Source: Nitzschia sp. pyKryTriq1 (lineage: Eukaryota > Bacillariophyta > Bacillariophyceae > Bacillariales > Bacillariaceae). Taken from it: a stretch of 64,000 bases of DNA. Shown one piece after another: positions 52,679-63,505 of the stretch (position 1 is its first letter; every line of letters starts with the position of its first letter). Position numbers and translations under genes: made by a program. The stretch covers positions 1,302,001 to 1,366,000 of the forward strand of contig OY101115.1 of NCBI GenBank assembly GCA_956465555.1. Direction: 5' to 3'. Under the pieces are notes generated by a model. It worked only from the letters and a program-made list of their open reading frames with translations, had not been told where the DNA came from and ran no database searches.

Positions 52679-53336
52679 GTGGATATAATAGCCTCTCTCT
52701 ACTACGAGTACAAGTAGAGCTAGTAGTACTGTAGTAGAGAGTGTAGACAGACTTTCTTTGTTGTGTCCTCAGAAACAGTTGGTGCTACACTATGTACTTG
52801 GTACAAGTGCAACTTTCATCTTCGTCGTCATCGCCAGTATGGTACAGTACGACTTTTCAAGTGCGCTTGCGAAGTTCCGTATCAACGAAGATAGCAAATA
52901 CGTCATCATCATTTTCGAAATGTCGAGGACGGCTGGCGTGCACGCAGTCCTCCCGCCACTCCGCGCGCTGTGAGCTGCTTTTGCTGCCGACGCGACATTG
53001 CGTCGCTGTCTCATCGATCACATCATCATCATCATCACATACTGTCTATGTACGCGTACCAGGTACCGTACAGGTATGAGTACCGTACAGGACAACATGA
53101 TGTGACACCCGCGCCGCATGCACCATGAACCATGCGATGACAGCAAGCCACTTTTTTCCTCCTCCGAAAGGGTTGTAGAGTGAGTGATACTGTTGGTGTT
53201 GTTGCTACTATTCTACCACATTCATTCTATCAAGCAACAATAGGAGTACAGTACCTCCATACTACAGTCTGTATACGTCGGTCCTGGAAAGAGCCAATCA
53301 ATCGATCAATCAATTCATAGCAGGCATTTCAGTTCA
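52679..53336. other. Divergent intergenic region
   Basis: About 650 bp between the dioxygenase gene and the PDZ gene. It holds CTAC/GTAG-rich stretches, ATC repeats near 53018-53036 and ATCAATCAATCA at ~53300. No gene seen. Confidence 0.5.
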
Positions 53337-56300
53337 ATGGCAAGAAAAAAGAAGCAGCAGCAGGAGCAGCAGCAGCAGTCGTCGTCGTCGTCGTCGTCGT
53401 CGTCGACGACGCCTCGCAGTAATAGGAACCTCTCGTCTCTTGCCGTCGAAAAGAAGGACGCCCATGGCGACTCCTCCTCCTCCTCGCAAGTCGAGAAGAA
53501 GAATCAGCATCAGCAGCAGCAGCATGAGGATCCGTCTTCTCCCGTGGTGGTACAATTAGTAGTGGAGGAGGAGGAAGAAGAAGAAGAGGAGGATTCCTCC
53601 TCGAAACCCACGCGCCCCCACATTGCGTTCACTGCCGAAACAGTAGGAGGCGAGGAGGAAGAGGAGGATGAAGACGTGACAAGTCCAAGCCCGCTCCATG
53701 AACGCGGTGAACACGGCGAGCAGGACGACCAACATCAACGACATCAACAACGACAACGACACTCGAATCCTCAAGATGCAGAGCTCCGAAATCCTGCTAC
53801 GACTGCTAATACTACTACTACTACTATCAATGGTGATGGTGGATATCATTCCATGATGAATAATAATGCAAAGACCAAGACGAATGGAGGACGAAGAAAC
53901 ACCACCCCAACATCCAAGCGGCGGCGACGGCGACAACGACACTCGAAATCCACTGTTTCTGCATCCCAACAAAACTCCACCGACGAAACCACCACCACAA
54001 CAAACACAAAGTCCTGGAAAAGACGAAAACGGGGTCGACTAGTACACATAGCTCATATTATCGACGACGACGACGACGACAACAGCACTCCTTCTTTGAA
54101 GAAGACGACAACGACGACTCTAACGACGATGAGTTCCATGTCGTTTCCACCGCTGCCCGGAAATCAATATTCGACTCTTCTTCGACGCCGCGCCATTCGA
54201 AAGTTGGAAGATTTACCAGAACAAGGAAATAACAATGCTATCAACGATAATCATGATCGTGATGATCAATATGGGGATATTTCATTGGGAATGAAATTGA
54301 TTGTAGCAGGTGGTCGAGTCATTGTGCAAACCTTGAATGCCCTCAGTGATGGCCGAGCGAGTCCGGCCCAATTGACCGGTGTCATTCAAAGGGGCGACGT
54401 CTTGTTGGCAGTCGGGGATGTCTCCCTCGACAAATTGCCGATAGATCAGCTCATGATGGGGCTGAAACCACTCAGTGCTCCGGAAACGCCGGATGGACGA
54501 TATAGACGAGTCTTGCGGTTGAGATTGGAAGCGGGGGCGGGGCACGAATTGTTACAGAGTCATGAGCAACGAGGGCTGTTGGTACCATCCCCATCCTCGG
54601 GTGGTGGCGGTGGTGGTGGGACGGAGATGAATGATATGTTTGCCCTATTTCCCATGGTTGATCAACTCAGTGGAGCGCCACTCTTGTTTGAACCACCAAT
54701 ACATTCAAAAGAAGAAGAAGAAGCAGCAGCAGCAGAAGCAGAACAGGAAGACGAAAAAAACAAGGAGAAAACGGAACCGCCTAGTAAGGGAGAGGGGGGA
54801 CCCTCTCTGGTAGGAGACGAGGATCTTGGTCTGACTACGAGTAGTTCTCATCACAGTAGCTGGAACGCGGAAAAAATCACCCCCGATGAATTGATATCGG
54901 CCTTGTTGGCCAAGGAACGCACTTTGGATCGGGAGAGATTTTCCAGTGAATATTTTAATTGGAGCGAGCGGTTTTCCGATCTGCTCAGAGCGACGCTGGA
55001 ACATAATAATACCAGTACAGAGGAACACGCCATTGGAGCAGGATTGACCAAATCGGAACGAATTCTACTGGGACAGAAGGTGATGAAGCTAGCGAAAAGC
55101 TTGACGTATAATATGGAAGACATGGATAAGGGCAAAGACTTGAGGTCTTTCAAAACTTGGAGCACCAACTTTAGCCTTCGAAGCGGTGCCAGTGCCAGGC
55201 GGCGCCATGTCATGGATGCAGCTTCTTTGCGGTCTCATCGACACCATGATGTCAACGATGCTTTGGAAATGGATGATAGTGTGGGGTCCGCCGGGTCGGG
55301 GTCGTTTGGCAGCGTGGACGGCGACGCATTGTTGCTAGGTCTGGCAGCCCATGATGACATTTGGAGAAAACAAGTCGTTGATGCCTTGAAAAAATCCATC
55401 CAGAGAATGGAAACCGGAGAGGAGAGCGACGATGAAGAGGAAAAGCAAGCAAGCGAAAAACCGGATGATATCAACGTGGCTCTTTCCAACGAGTTTGGGG
55501 CTTTTCTCTTTGGAGAGAATATGAATAGTATCATCAAGAAGAAGAAAAAATCCTACGCTCTTCCTCCCGAAGATATCACGACCGTACTATTTGACTTAAC
55601 CACACACATCACTACCGCAGCACCGGATCAAGTGACCGTGTTTGGAGGGACTACCAACGGCTTTAGCTGCCAATCTACTAGTGTCGGAACACAGGGCAAA
55701 GCAAAGGCTCAACTTCGAACCGACATCATGTTGGCAAATCGTTTCATACTTGATGAAGTCTTGCCGGTGTGGCTGAAATCATTCCGACCTTTGGGATTGG
55801 AACAACGGCGTTTGTTCTGGCCCAAGATTCGACGTGGTTCCTCAGGATCACATGGAGGAACGAGCACATTTCTCTCGTCGGACAATGACAGCCTCACTGT
55901 TGACAGTAGTGGGAGCGCACCGAAAGCTACTGGTCTAGGTACTAGAAATCTGCAAGAAATGATTGAAGATCTTGAACTTGATGTCGAGACCCGTGCAGAA
56001 ACGTAAGTCCACCTTCCATTTTGATTCCATTCTTTAGGCGTACAATGCATGGTACACTAACAATAACTGACGCTGGTCCTCGTCGTTTGTTGTAATGCAC
56101 TGCAGATGTTTCCTCGTGACGTACTACTTTACTCAGCAGATTCTATCCAAATACTCGGGTTGCTCGTCGGAGTCCCACATGGAACCAATTAATGAGCAAG
56201 TTGCCAGGTTTGCGAAAATATTCGGCACATACTTGCAAATCCACTCTTGTCTGGCATTCTCGGCAAATGTCGAGGCCGAGAAAGCGGTGGACGAATTGTT

Positions 56301-57697
56301 GACGGTGGCTCGTTACGACCCCTCCCACCGAGATGCTGTCAGAGAAATTCAGAAAGGGAGCAATTTGACATTCTATGATGCTGTGAGTGTTTGGGGGCTT
56401 ACTGCTGTTCGCTCCCTCGTGTGATACACATCTCTCACATTTTGAATTCTTTTCTCTTTCAGAGCAAACTTTCTGCATTGCTCGAATTTTTGCACAAGGT
56501 GCGGTATGAGACGACGCAGAGCCGAAAAGTCATCCAAAGTTTGTGCGTTGCCGCGTATCCCGATGTACAACCTTGGCAGGTGAAACGAGCTTGCCTCGAC
56601 CCTCTTCTTGTTGACAAGTCGAAGAAAGCCTGTAGTGACGAAATCCTACGAGATTTCTATTACTCTTATCTTTCCCAGCTTCTGGACCCAGTTGAGGGTC
56701 ACGAAGCCGCTCGACACAATACCAAGCTGATCAAGGTGAGACCACCCCAAATATTTCGACCGTCCTTTCCAACCACTCGGATCGAATACTCATCCCTTCT
56801 CCCTTCCGCCCTTTCTCGTTAACAGGAATGGTGCGAATGGTCCATTGGTGTCAACAATAGAACAGACGAAAAGAGAGACAACGACAAATTGCAGAACTTT
56901 TACAGGGTAGCATCGCGAACATCCAGCGCTCACCTGGCTTATCGTCGGGATTTACCAACCTTGTTAGAGATGAGCATGGGGATCAAGGAGTACAACTTGG
57001 CTTTGGAACTCAGTAAGTACTCTAAATGTTGCGACAAATATCTACCAAGTTCAACATGTTGGTACCTGTTCTCTCACTTTGTTTTCAATTTGCAGCCACG
57101 GAAATCATCGAAGATCGAAAGTTGTGTACTCGGGCCAATACAGTTCATCGGGTCCTTGTATGCCTGCGGGAAATCGGAATGGAGGGTCTCTCATCGGCCT
57201 GGGACACAAGGCAAGACGGAAGTGGTTTTCATACTCTGAAAAGAGTATTGCGTGCCTTTCAGCAAATGTCCACAAGCAAATTCGATTCGTGCCGCGAGTC
57301 GATCGAAGTCCCGGAAGAGCTTCTTACCTTACTTGAAGAGTGGGAAAGAAAAACTTCGTCAAAGAACTCTTCAACCTCGGAGCTCTTGATACTGGTCGAT
57401 TTTATGATAAACGAGTCGGCACCTGTCGACGTTCTGAGTGCCCTAGTCCTTTGGTCGTCCTCCAATGAGTTGGGCCCTGCTCTTTTTAGCCGATTGGATT
57501 CGCTACTAAGACGTGGTGTTCAGGTAGCTTTGAAAAGTGAGCTTTCGGGCTCTCTGTTGCGACTGAAGTACATGAGGCGAGGCTACACAGACGAAAACAA
57601 ACATTTGATGCTCAGCGAAGATCGAAAGGATGACAGCCACGATGGTGGTGGCATCTGGAAGCGAATGTCGTTTGGTAATTTGTCGATAGACAAATGA
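53337..57697 (+). CDS. Large PDZ-domain protein of unknown function
   Basis: Exons 53337-56002, 56106-56382, 56463-56735, 56826-57012 and 57096-57697 give 1,334 residues with a continuous frame. The first ~300 residues are simple sequence (Gln, Ser, Glu, Thr and Arg runs). A PDZ-like domain follows at ~315-400: MKLIVAGGRVIVQTLNALSD, then GVIQRGDVLLAVGDVSLDKL, in place of the usual carboxylate-loop start. After another Glu/Ala/Gly-rich linker, the C-terminal ~830 residues are mostly helical. They include ELISALLAKERTLDRERFSS, LLGQKVMKLAKSLTYNMEDM and, across introns, YFTQQILSKYSGCS and LSALLEFLHKVRYETTQSRK. The size and helical repeats suggest a scaffold or trafficking-tether role, but no family beyond PDZ is recognised. 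Confidence 0.82.
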
Positions 57698-57885
57698 ATG
57701 CAGCGAGTCTCTGATATTATAGACTAGAAATAGATGCCGATTAATGTGAATCTAGAGCAGTGTGGTGAGCGATAGGCGGATTTCACAGCCATTTATCATG
57801 TGCACGTCTGGTAGCAGCCGTTTATTCTGTCTTGTCTGTGGCATCTCCATCGCTAAGAGGATGAGAAGTGGCGGGGCCCAATAAT

Positions 57886-59006
57886 TCAGAGTTGGGGTAC
57901 AGCGACTCCTTCCTTGGCATATTGATCGTACACAATTTGCACATCACGCTTTCCTCCCATAATGATGGGGCACTTGGCATGAATTTCGTCAGGAATCAAG
58001 TCCAACACTCGTTGAATCTTGCCTTGGAACATACCCGTAGACGCGATACCACCGGCTTGTTCGATGATCATGGCCATCGGAATACCTTCGTACAAAAGTC
58101 GAAGCTTTCCCTTGGGGGACTTGTTGTCAGCAGGGTAGAGGTAGATTCCTCCGTAGAGGATGGTTCGGTGGATATCCGCCACCATGGATCCGACATAACG
58201 AGCCGCGTACGGTTTTTCTCCCATCTTGAAGATTTCAACGGCATCCTGAATGGGCTTGTCCCAGTGCCGGGAGTTTCCTTCGTTGGCAGAATAGATCCTC
58301 TTTCCTCCATCTACAGGGAAAAGCATCTTTTCACGGGTGTGGACGAATTCTCCAATAGTGCTATCGAGGCAGAAACCGTGAACATCTCCGCCACGGAAAG
58401 TGAAGACCATTTCGACGGCCGAACTGTAGGTGACGTAACCGGCGCAGACACATTCCATTCCACTGCGAAGGAGGTCATCTACGGTTCCGTTGCTTCCAGG
58501 CTTCCTTTCGTAAACGCTGAAGATAGTTCCAACACTGACGTTGCAGTCAATATTCGAAGACCCGTCCAATGGGTCGAAAGCGACACAGAATTTTCCAGCC
58601 TTGCCGGGAGGAACAATGATGGGCTCTTCGTTCTCCTCGGAGACCAAAACGGAACACACACCCGAGTTGACAAGGGCATTGATCATCATGTCGTTGGAAA
58701 GAACATCCAATTTCTTCTGGTCATCTCCGGTCGAGTTGACCTCACCAGCCAAACCATACAACTTGGCCACACCGGCACGTTGGACAGCCGAAGTGATCAA
58801 TTTGCACGAAGTACCAATGGCATTCATCAAGATGCACAATGAGTGGTCATGGGTGCAAGCCATGACGAATCTGTTGAGGGTTTTCGCATCCTATAAGCAA
58901 TAACTGTGGTCAGATTCATCTGCAGAATGAATTGCGAAAACCCGAAAAAGATACCCAACGAGAACGAAGGGATGCATTGACTTACGACGTCGATTGATTC
59001 TGCCAT
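57886..59006 (-). CDS. Fructose-1,6-bisphosphatase, cytosolic type
   Basis: Exon 1 59006-58986 (MAESIDV) and exon 2 58890-57886 give 341 residues, the usual length. The intron is 95 bp. It hydrolyses fructose-1,6-bisphosphate to fructose-6-phosphate. Landmarks: DAKTLNRFVMACTHDHS, ISSAVQ-type TSAVQRAGVAKLYG, the metal-binding DPLDGSSNIDCNVSVGTIFS, PVDGGKRIYSANEGN and the substrate segment LRLLYEGIPMAMIIEQAGG. There is no presequence before the catalytic domain, so cytosolic action in gluconeogenesis and storage-glucan supply is inferred rather than the Calvin cycle. The plastid-type redox insertion with paired cysteines is not seen. The gene is divergent from the light-harvesting gene. Confidence 0.93.
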
Positions 59007-59740
59007 TTGTCTTATGGATCTGAAAGAAATAGAAAACTACTGCTGTTACAACCACTAGTAAAGATATTGTGTCCTTGGCAACAGCAAGAGTTTGAAAAAG
59101 AGCAGCAGCGCTGTTCGAAGACTCCTCGTCGTCGTTGAGCTTGGAGGTAAACTAGGTAGTCTACGAACGTTGGAAACATTCTTGTAGTTCGTCACTGCAG
59201 TATGACGCGAACGACGTTGCGATGCGATGACGTGAGAGGGAAAAATCGGCGGGAACAAACAAACGCCCCGCCCAAGAAGAACACGCCGACAAAAAGGGGA
59301 GGGGAATTTTTTTTCATTTTGTTGAGTTTTGTTGATGATGATGGTGGTAATCTGTCCGTCGACCGTGTTGTTCCTTTCATGACGTCAACTCTGTTCTTCG
59401 CATGTCGTAGTCGATCCGACAAAACGCTCTCGTACAACGTACCGGTACAGAACCGGCAGTACTGTACCTGGTACCGGTAGAGTACAAGTACAGCACTGGT
59501 ACCGTACTCGGAGTACTAAAAACCGAACCCACGTACTGTGCAGGTAGAAATAATACCACTACTGCGTAAAAGATCCATGACGCGATCTTTTGTGCCATCA
59601 CAACATGTTCGGAACGAAGAACAGATGCAGACATCTTTTTTTGGAATGCTTTGTCCGTCCGTTGTCTCTTCTCTTCGCTGCCACAGGTTAACGACGCCAT
59701 CATTTTAATTTGAGCGTTGGATCTAAAACGAATAACAACA
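59007..59740. promoter_or_regulatory. Shared upstream region of FBPase and light-harvesting genes
   Basis: A 734-bp interval lies between the divergent start codons. TACCGGTA occurs at 59440-59447 and 59472-59479, about 300 bp before the antenna gene. A poly-T run (59309-59316) is present. No TATA box was identified with confidence, so the promoter call rests on position only. Confidence 0.5.
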
Positions 59741-60385
59741 ATGACGAAGCAATCTCTCATTCTTTCTCTTCTTGCTGCCTCGGCATCTGCCTTTGCTCCG
59801 GCAAAGCAGCAATCTCGTGCCTCGACCGGCCTCCGAGCCTTTGAAGACGAAATCGGCGCCCAACCTCCCATCGGATTTTTCGACCCCTTGGGCCTTTTGG
59901 CAGATGCCGATGAAGACCGCTTCAACAGATTGCGATACGTCGAGATCAAGCACGGACGTGTTTCCATGCTTGCTGTCCTTGGACACATTTTGACCACTGG
60001 AGGCCTCCGTCTCCCTGGGAACATTGACTTCGCAGGTACCTCCTTCGCTTCGATCCCCACTGGTATTGCTGCTCTCTCGAAAGTTCCCGCTGCTGGCCTC
60101 CTCCAAATCTTCCTCTTCATTGGATTCTTGGAGCTCGCCGTTATGAAGGATATTACCGGAGACGGGGAGTTCGTCGGAGACTTCAGGAATGATTACATCG
60201 ACTTTGGGTGGGACGCATTCTCCCCCGAAGAGCAAGAACGCAAGCGGGGAATCGAATTGAACAACGGCCGCGCCGCCATGATGGGTATCCTTGGTCTTAT
60301 GGTTCATGAAATGTTGCCAACTCACGATCCTTACATGATCAATGCTCTTGTTGGATACCCCATTGACTTCAACGCTGGATTTTAA
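59741..60385 (+). CDS. Fucoxanthin chlorophyll a/c-type light-harvesting protein
   Basis: Single exon, 214 residues. The leader SLILSLLAASASAFAPA contains the diatom plastid cleavage motif A-S-A-F-A-P. The mature protein has the two conserved chlorophyll-binding helices of the LHC family: helix 1 with RLRYVEIKHGRVSMLAVLGH, and helix 3 with KRGIELNNGRAAMMGILGLM, where the Glu, His/Asn and Arg residues ligate chlorophyll. A middle helix lies at LLQIFLFIGFLELAVM. The start PPIGFFDPLGLLA is typical of FCP proteins. It is a thylakoid antenna protein for light capture; the Lhcf/Lhcr/Lhcx subclass was not determined. Mature protein begins close to FAPAKQQ. Confidence 0.95.
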   Translation: MTKQSLILSLLAASASAFAPAKQQSRASTGLRAFEDEIGAQPPIGFFDPLGLLADADEDRFNRLRYVEIKHGRVSMLAVLGHILTTGGLRLPGNIDFAGTSFASIPTGIAALSKVPAAGLLQIFLFIGFLELAVMKDITGDGEFVGDFRNDYIDFGWDAFSPEEQERKRGIELNNGRAAMMGILGLMVHEMLPTHDPYMINALVGYPIDFNAGF

Positions 60386-60958
60386 TAAATTACATTGCTG
60401 GGTCATCTCGCAAGTACTTTTCTTTGTTGTGAACGAGGAGAGGGTTTACTACTATGCACTCGCCTCAGATTGTAAAGATGGAACGATAAATCACAGAGTT
60501 GTTTCTTTCAAACAGCCAGAACAAACTACAGTACTTGTCTAGAGAGGAAAGAAGGTCGATCATCGTCGGCATGTCAAGCGAACCGACTGGTCGTAGTCTA
60601 CAGTAGTAGTAGCAGCTTGAATACTGTAGGCATCAAATCTTTGAGTGCGCACCTGCGCCTTCGTTCATTCGTACGGACCCGGCGCGATGACCGATCTGAT
60701 ACCTCTTCAAAAACCTGTCTACAATAGAGAAATACTGATCGACAAAAGAAAATTAATGAATTTCCTTATTCATTGATGAGAACCAACCACGCGCCATGCC
60801 TGTGTCGCTCTGGTTGTTGAGGTTGATGACGCTCTCATTCTGATCCACAAACTGTGTACAATCCACATCCATCTGCCGCATCTTTCCTGTTACTATCCTT
60901 AGACCTTCACAAATCACAAAGAAAACATTGACAACGGCACCTCCTCACGCTCCAAACC
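60386..60958. other. Intergenic region, no gene seen
   Basis: About 570 bp between the antenna gene and the dioxygenase gene. It contains a TAGTAG run near 60600. The last ~60 bp before the ATG, rich in CAAATCACAAAG and CCTCC, are probably 5' leader. Confidence 0.45.
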
Positions 60959-62501
60959 ATGGCAGGAGTTCCTTTTAGACTCGCCAATAAGCTCGGGAAA
61001 CCGTGTCTTCATCGTTGTTCGAGATTGCGTTTTTCTACCAGTAGCCAGGAGGACTTGATCCACTTGCTACCTTGGCAGTTTCTTCGTGCCGCCGATACTT
61101 CCAATTACGACCCTTCAACGCATCAACGGAATGATGTGAAATACGAGTCGGCTACCGGCAAACCCGCTTCGAACGGTCATATTAGTACCACCAACCCACC
61201 TGTCGACATCAAAGACGTATCTGTCGTGGATGGGGATAAATACAGAGTACAATGGAGCGACGATGTCATATCCACATATACCATGGATTGGGCACAAGAA
61301 CAAACCGAACGATTCCATGCAGTTCCAAACAATGATCGGGTGTTATGGTCCGATCTGACAGAAGAGCAAGTCCGTGGCTCTTCCGATCTGTCCATGCCCT
61401 TTGAAACATTGATCACCGACAAAGGCATGAAGCAAGCGCTAGCATCGGTGTTTCGGTATGGAATTTTATTGGTCACTCAAACTCCTATTCATGATGGGTC
61501 GGGTGTCGCGGCGATTGGTGCGGCACTCGGAGGAGGAAGTATCAAAGACAACCCAACTACCAGTGTCTTGGCAAACTATAGAGAGGGTGGATCCGATCCG
61601 ATGCTGGAGCACGGAACGGATGGACCGCTTCGTACATTATATGGGTCGGTGTGGTCTACCTCGTCTTCCAGTCAAGAAGATGGTACTAGTAAAGCAGATT
61701 CGGCCTATGGGAGTGATGGATTACCACTGCATACGGACATGACGTACATGCGCGATCCTCCTGGGTTGCAGATCTTCACCATGGTTCAACCAGCTACGGA
61801 GGGGGGAGAAAGTGTGTTTGGCGATGGCTTTGCGGTCGCAAACGAATTAAAAACTGTTGCACCTGGTGCATTTGTCATGCTTTCACAAACCGTACGCCGT
61901 TATCGATGTGTTGATCCTGCCACCGGCTGGAATCTACAGGCATACGGACCAGTCATTTCTCTTCGCAATGGCAAGGTCGAAAGCATACGACACAATGATT
62001 TGGACCGATTACCAGATCTTCCTCCGATTGGAGCATCTGGTCAGGATGATATGGATGCATTCTATGCATCACTTGATAAGGCACATGCATCGTGGGACGA
62101 ATTGCTCTCCCAAGACAAGTTTCGACTGGTAATGAAATTACAACCTGGGGATACCATGGTAGTTGCAAATCAGGTGAGTCAATCAGCACAACGGTGCCCG
62201 ATTACCTGATAGGATCGACTGACTGTCTGTGAGTGTATTAATCTCACTCCATTATTTGTATCTTCTTCTTACAGCGATGCTTCCATGGGCGATGTAGCTT
62301 TTCTTCGAGTACGCGAGCCCCAAGAGCTGTCATGGGCTGCTACGTGAGGTAAGAATTTCTTTACTATTTCTGTTCCATATTGTACTCTTATATCATTCTT
62401 GGAAACCAACACTGACTTTCTATCCTTTCCCTCTTACTAATTTCAGCCAAGATGAACTTTCCTCTCGCTTTCGCCAAGAGGGTTTCGAGGATCTTTACTA
62501 G
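60959..62501 (+). CDS. Gamma-butyrobetaine/trimethyllysine dioxygenase-like protein
   Basis: Exons 60959-62173, 62275-62348 and 62447-62501 give 447 residues. The N-terminal leader (FRLANKLGKPCLHRCSRLRFS) is Arg/Ser-rich and suggests mitochondria. A DUF971-like N-terminal module follows (VVDGDKYRVQWSDDVISTYT). The 2-oxoglutarate/Fe(II) domain has VTQTPIH, the iron site H-x-D in LPLHTDMTYMRDPPGLQIF, GGESVFGDGF and, after intron 1, the distal His in QRCFHGR with R-x-V-M-G-C-Y. The second intron splits a Ser codon and the last exon ends SRFRQEGFEDLY. This is the family of gamma-butyrobetaine hydroxylase and trimethyllysine hydroxylase, the last and first steps of carnitine synthesis; which one cannot be told by eye. 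Confidence 0.87.
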
Positions 62502-63505
62502 AGTCTCTCTATTACTACTAGACAACAGCACAGAATAAATTCTTTTAGTAAAATCATGATACCAATCACTCGCTTCTACTCAATGCCTGGTCGTAGTATT
62601 TCGAATACAACCAGTGAGTAGCAGCTGCTAACTACCGGTACTACTGCTAGAGGAATACTGTGCCGGTAGGAGGAATCACCCGGTAGCTGGTATGATACTT
62701 GTACGGTACGGGTACTACAGTTCTAACCGTCTACCTGGTAAGCGGTGCGGCATGAATACCGTAGATATTGCCATATTTTTGCCGGACAACAGACGGTCAG
62801 AACCCGCTGATCGCTATGATCGCTGATTGCATCTCGCGCGCGCGCCCTCGCTCGATCGTGCATCGTGCGACGGACGATCTTTGACGTGGGCTACGACGAT
62901 CCTACGTATCTTTTATTACTGAGATCTTCACACGCATGTCCGCCGTCACAGCGCGACAAAATGGGGTCGATCGATCGATCAAAACGGAGCAAACAGGCAA
63001 CACAGCAAAATACCTGTAAAAGCAAACAAGGGGACGACAATACAAGGCTTCATTAATTTGAGATTAAGTTTGTGTTGCGACGGATAATCCACTGACGGTT
63101 CCTCGTGCTGCCTCTTGGGGTACGACGTTTTATTATTGTAGATTCTTCGACTGACAAAGTTATCCTTTCCATCACTGCTTTTTGGGTGGATTGCATCTCA
63201 TCATCGCATTCAGCGGCCCGCGTTCGAAATTTTGGTATCGGCTCCACCGTAGAAATCTACGTACGCCAGTACTGGCCCAAGCGAGTCGAAAAGGCGCGGC
63301 ACCTCGTCCTGGTTGTTGCCGGCACAGGATCGAGAGCAGTTGCACCTCATCTTTGCTAACACCCCCAACGCACCGCTAAGGGAACAAAGGGGATCTCTCA
63401 GCACATACACACAAGACTACGTGCTGGTCGTCGTCGTGGTAGTGGAGTAATAGTTATCACCCCCCGAGTCTTTTTTCGTCAGGAGACATTCATTCACACA
63501 AGAAA
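62502..63505. other. Intergenic region, no gene seen
   Basis: About 1 kb, with GTAC-rich short repeats up to ~62760, including TACCGGTA at 62633-62640, a (CG)n run near 62838-62846 and tandem CGATCGAT near 62967. Small open frames show no features. Confidence 0.5.

Noticed and set aside
57868-58842. 324-codon open frame on the plus strand
   Set aside because: Antisense to the highly conserved fructose-1,6-bisphosphatase; residue pattern is a mirror of the real gene's codon bias.
59723-60406. 227-codon open frame on the minus strand
   Set aside because: Antisense to the light-harvesting gene, whose motifs and leader are unambiguous.
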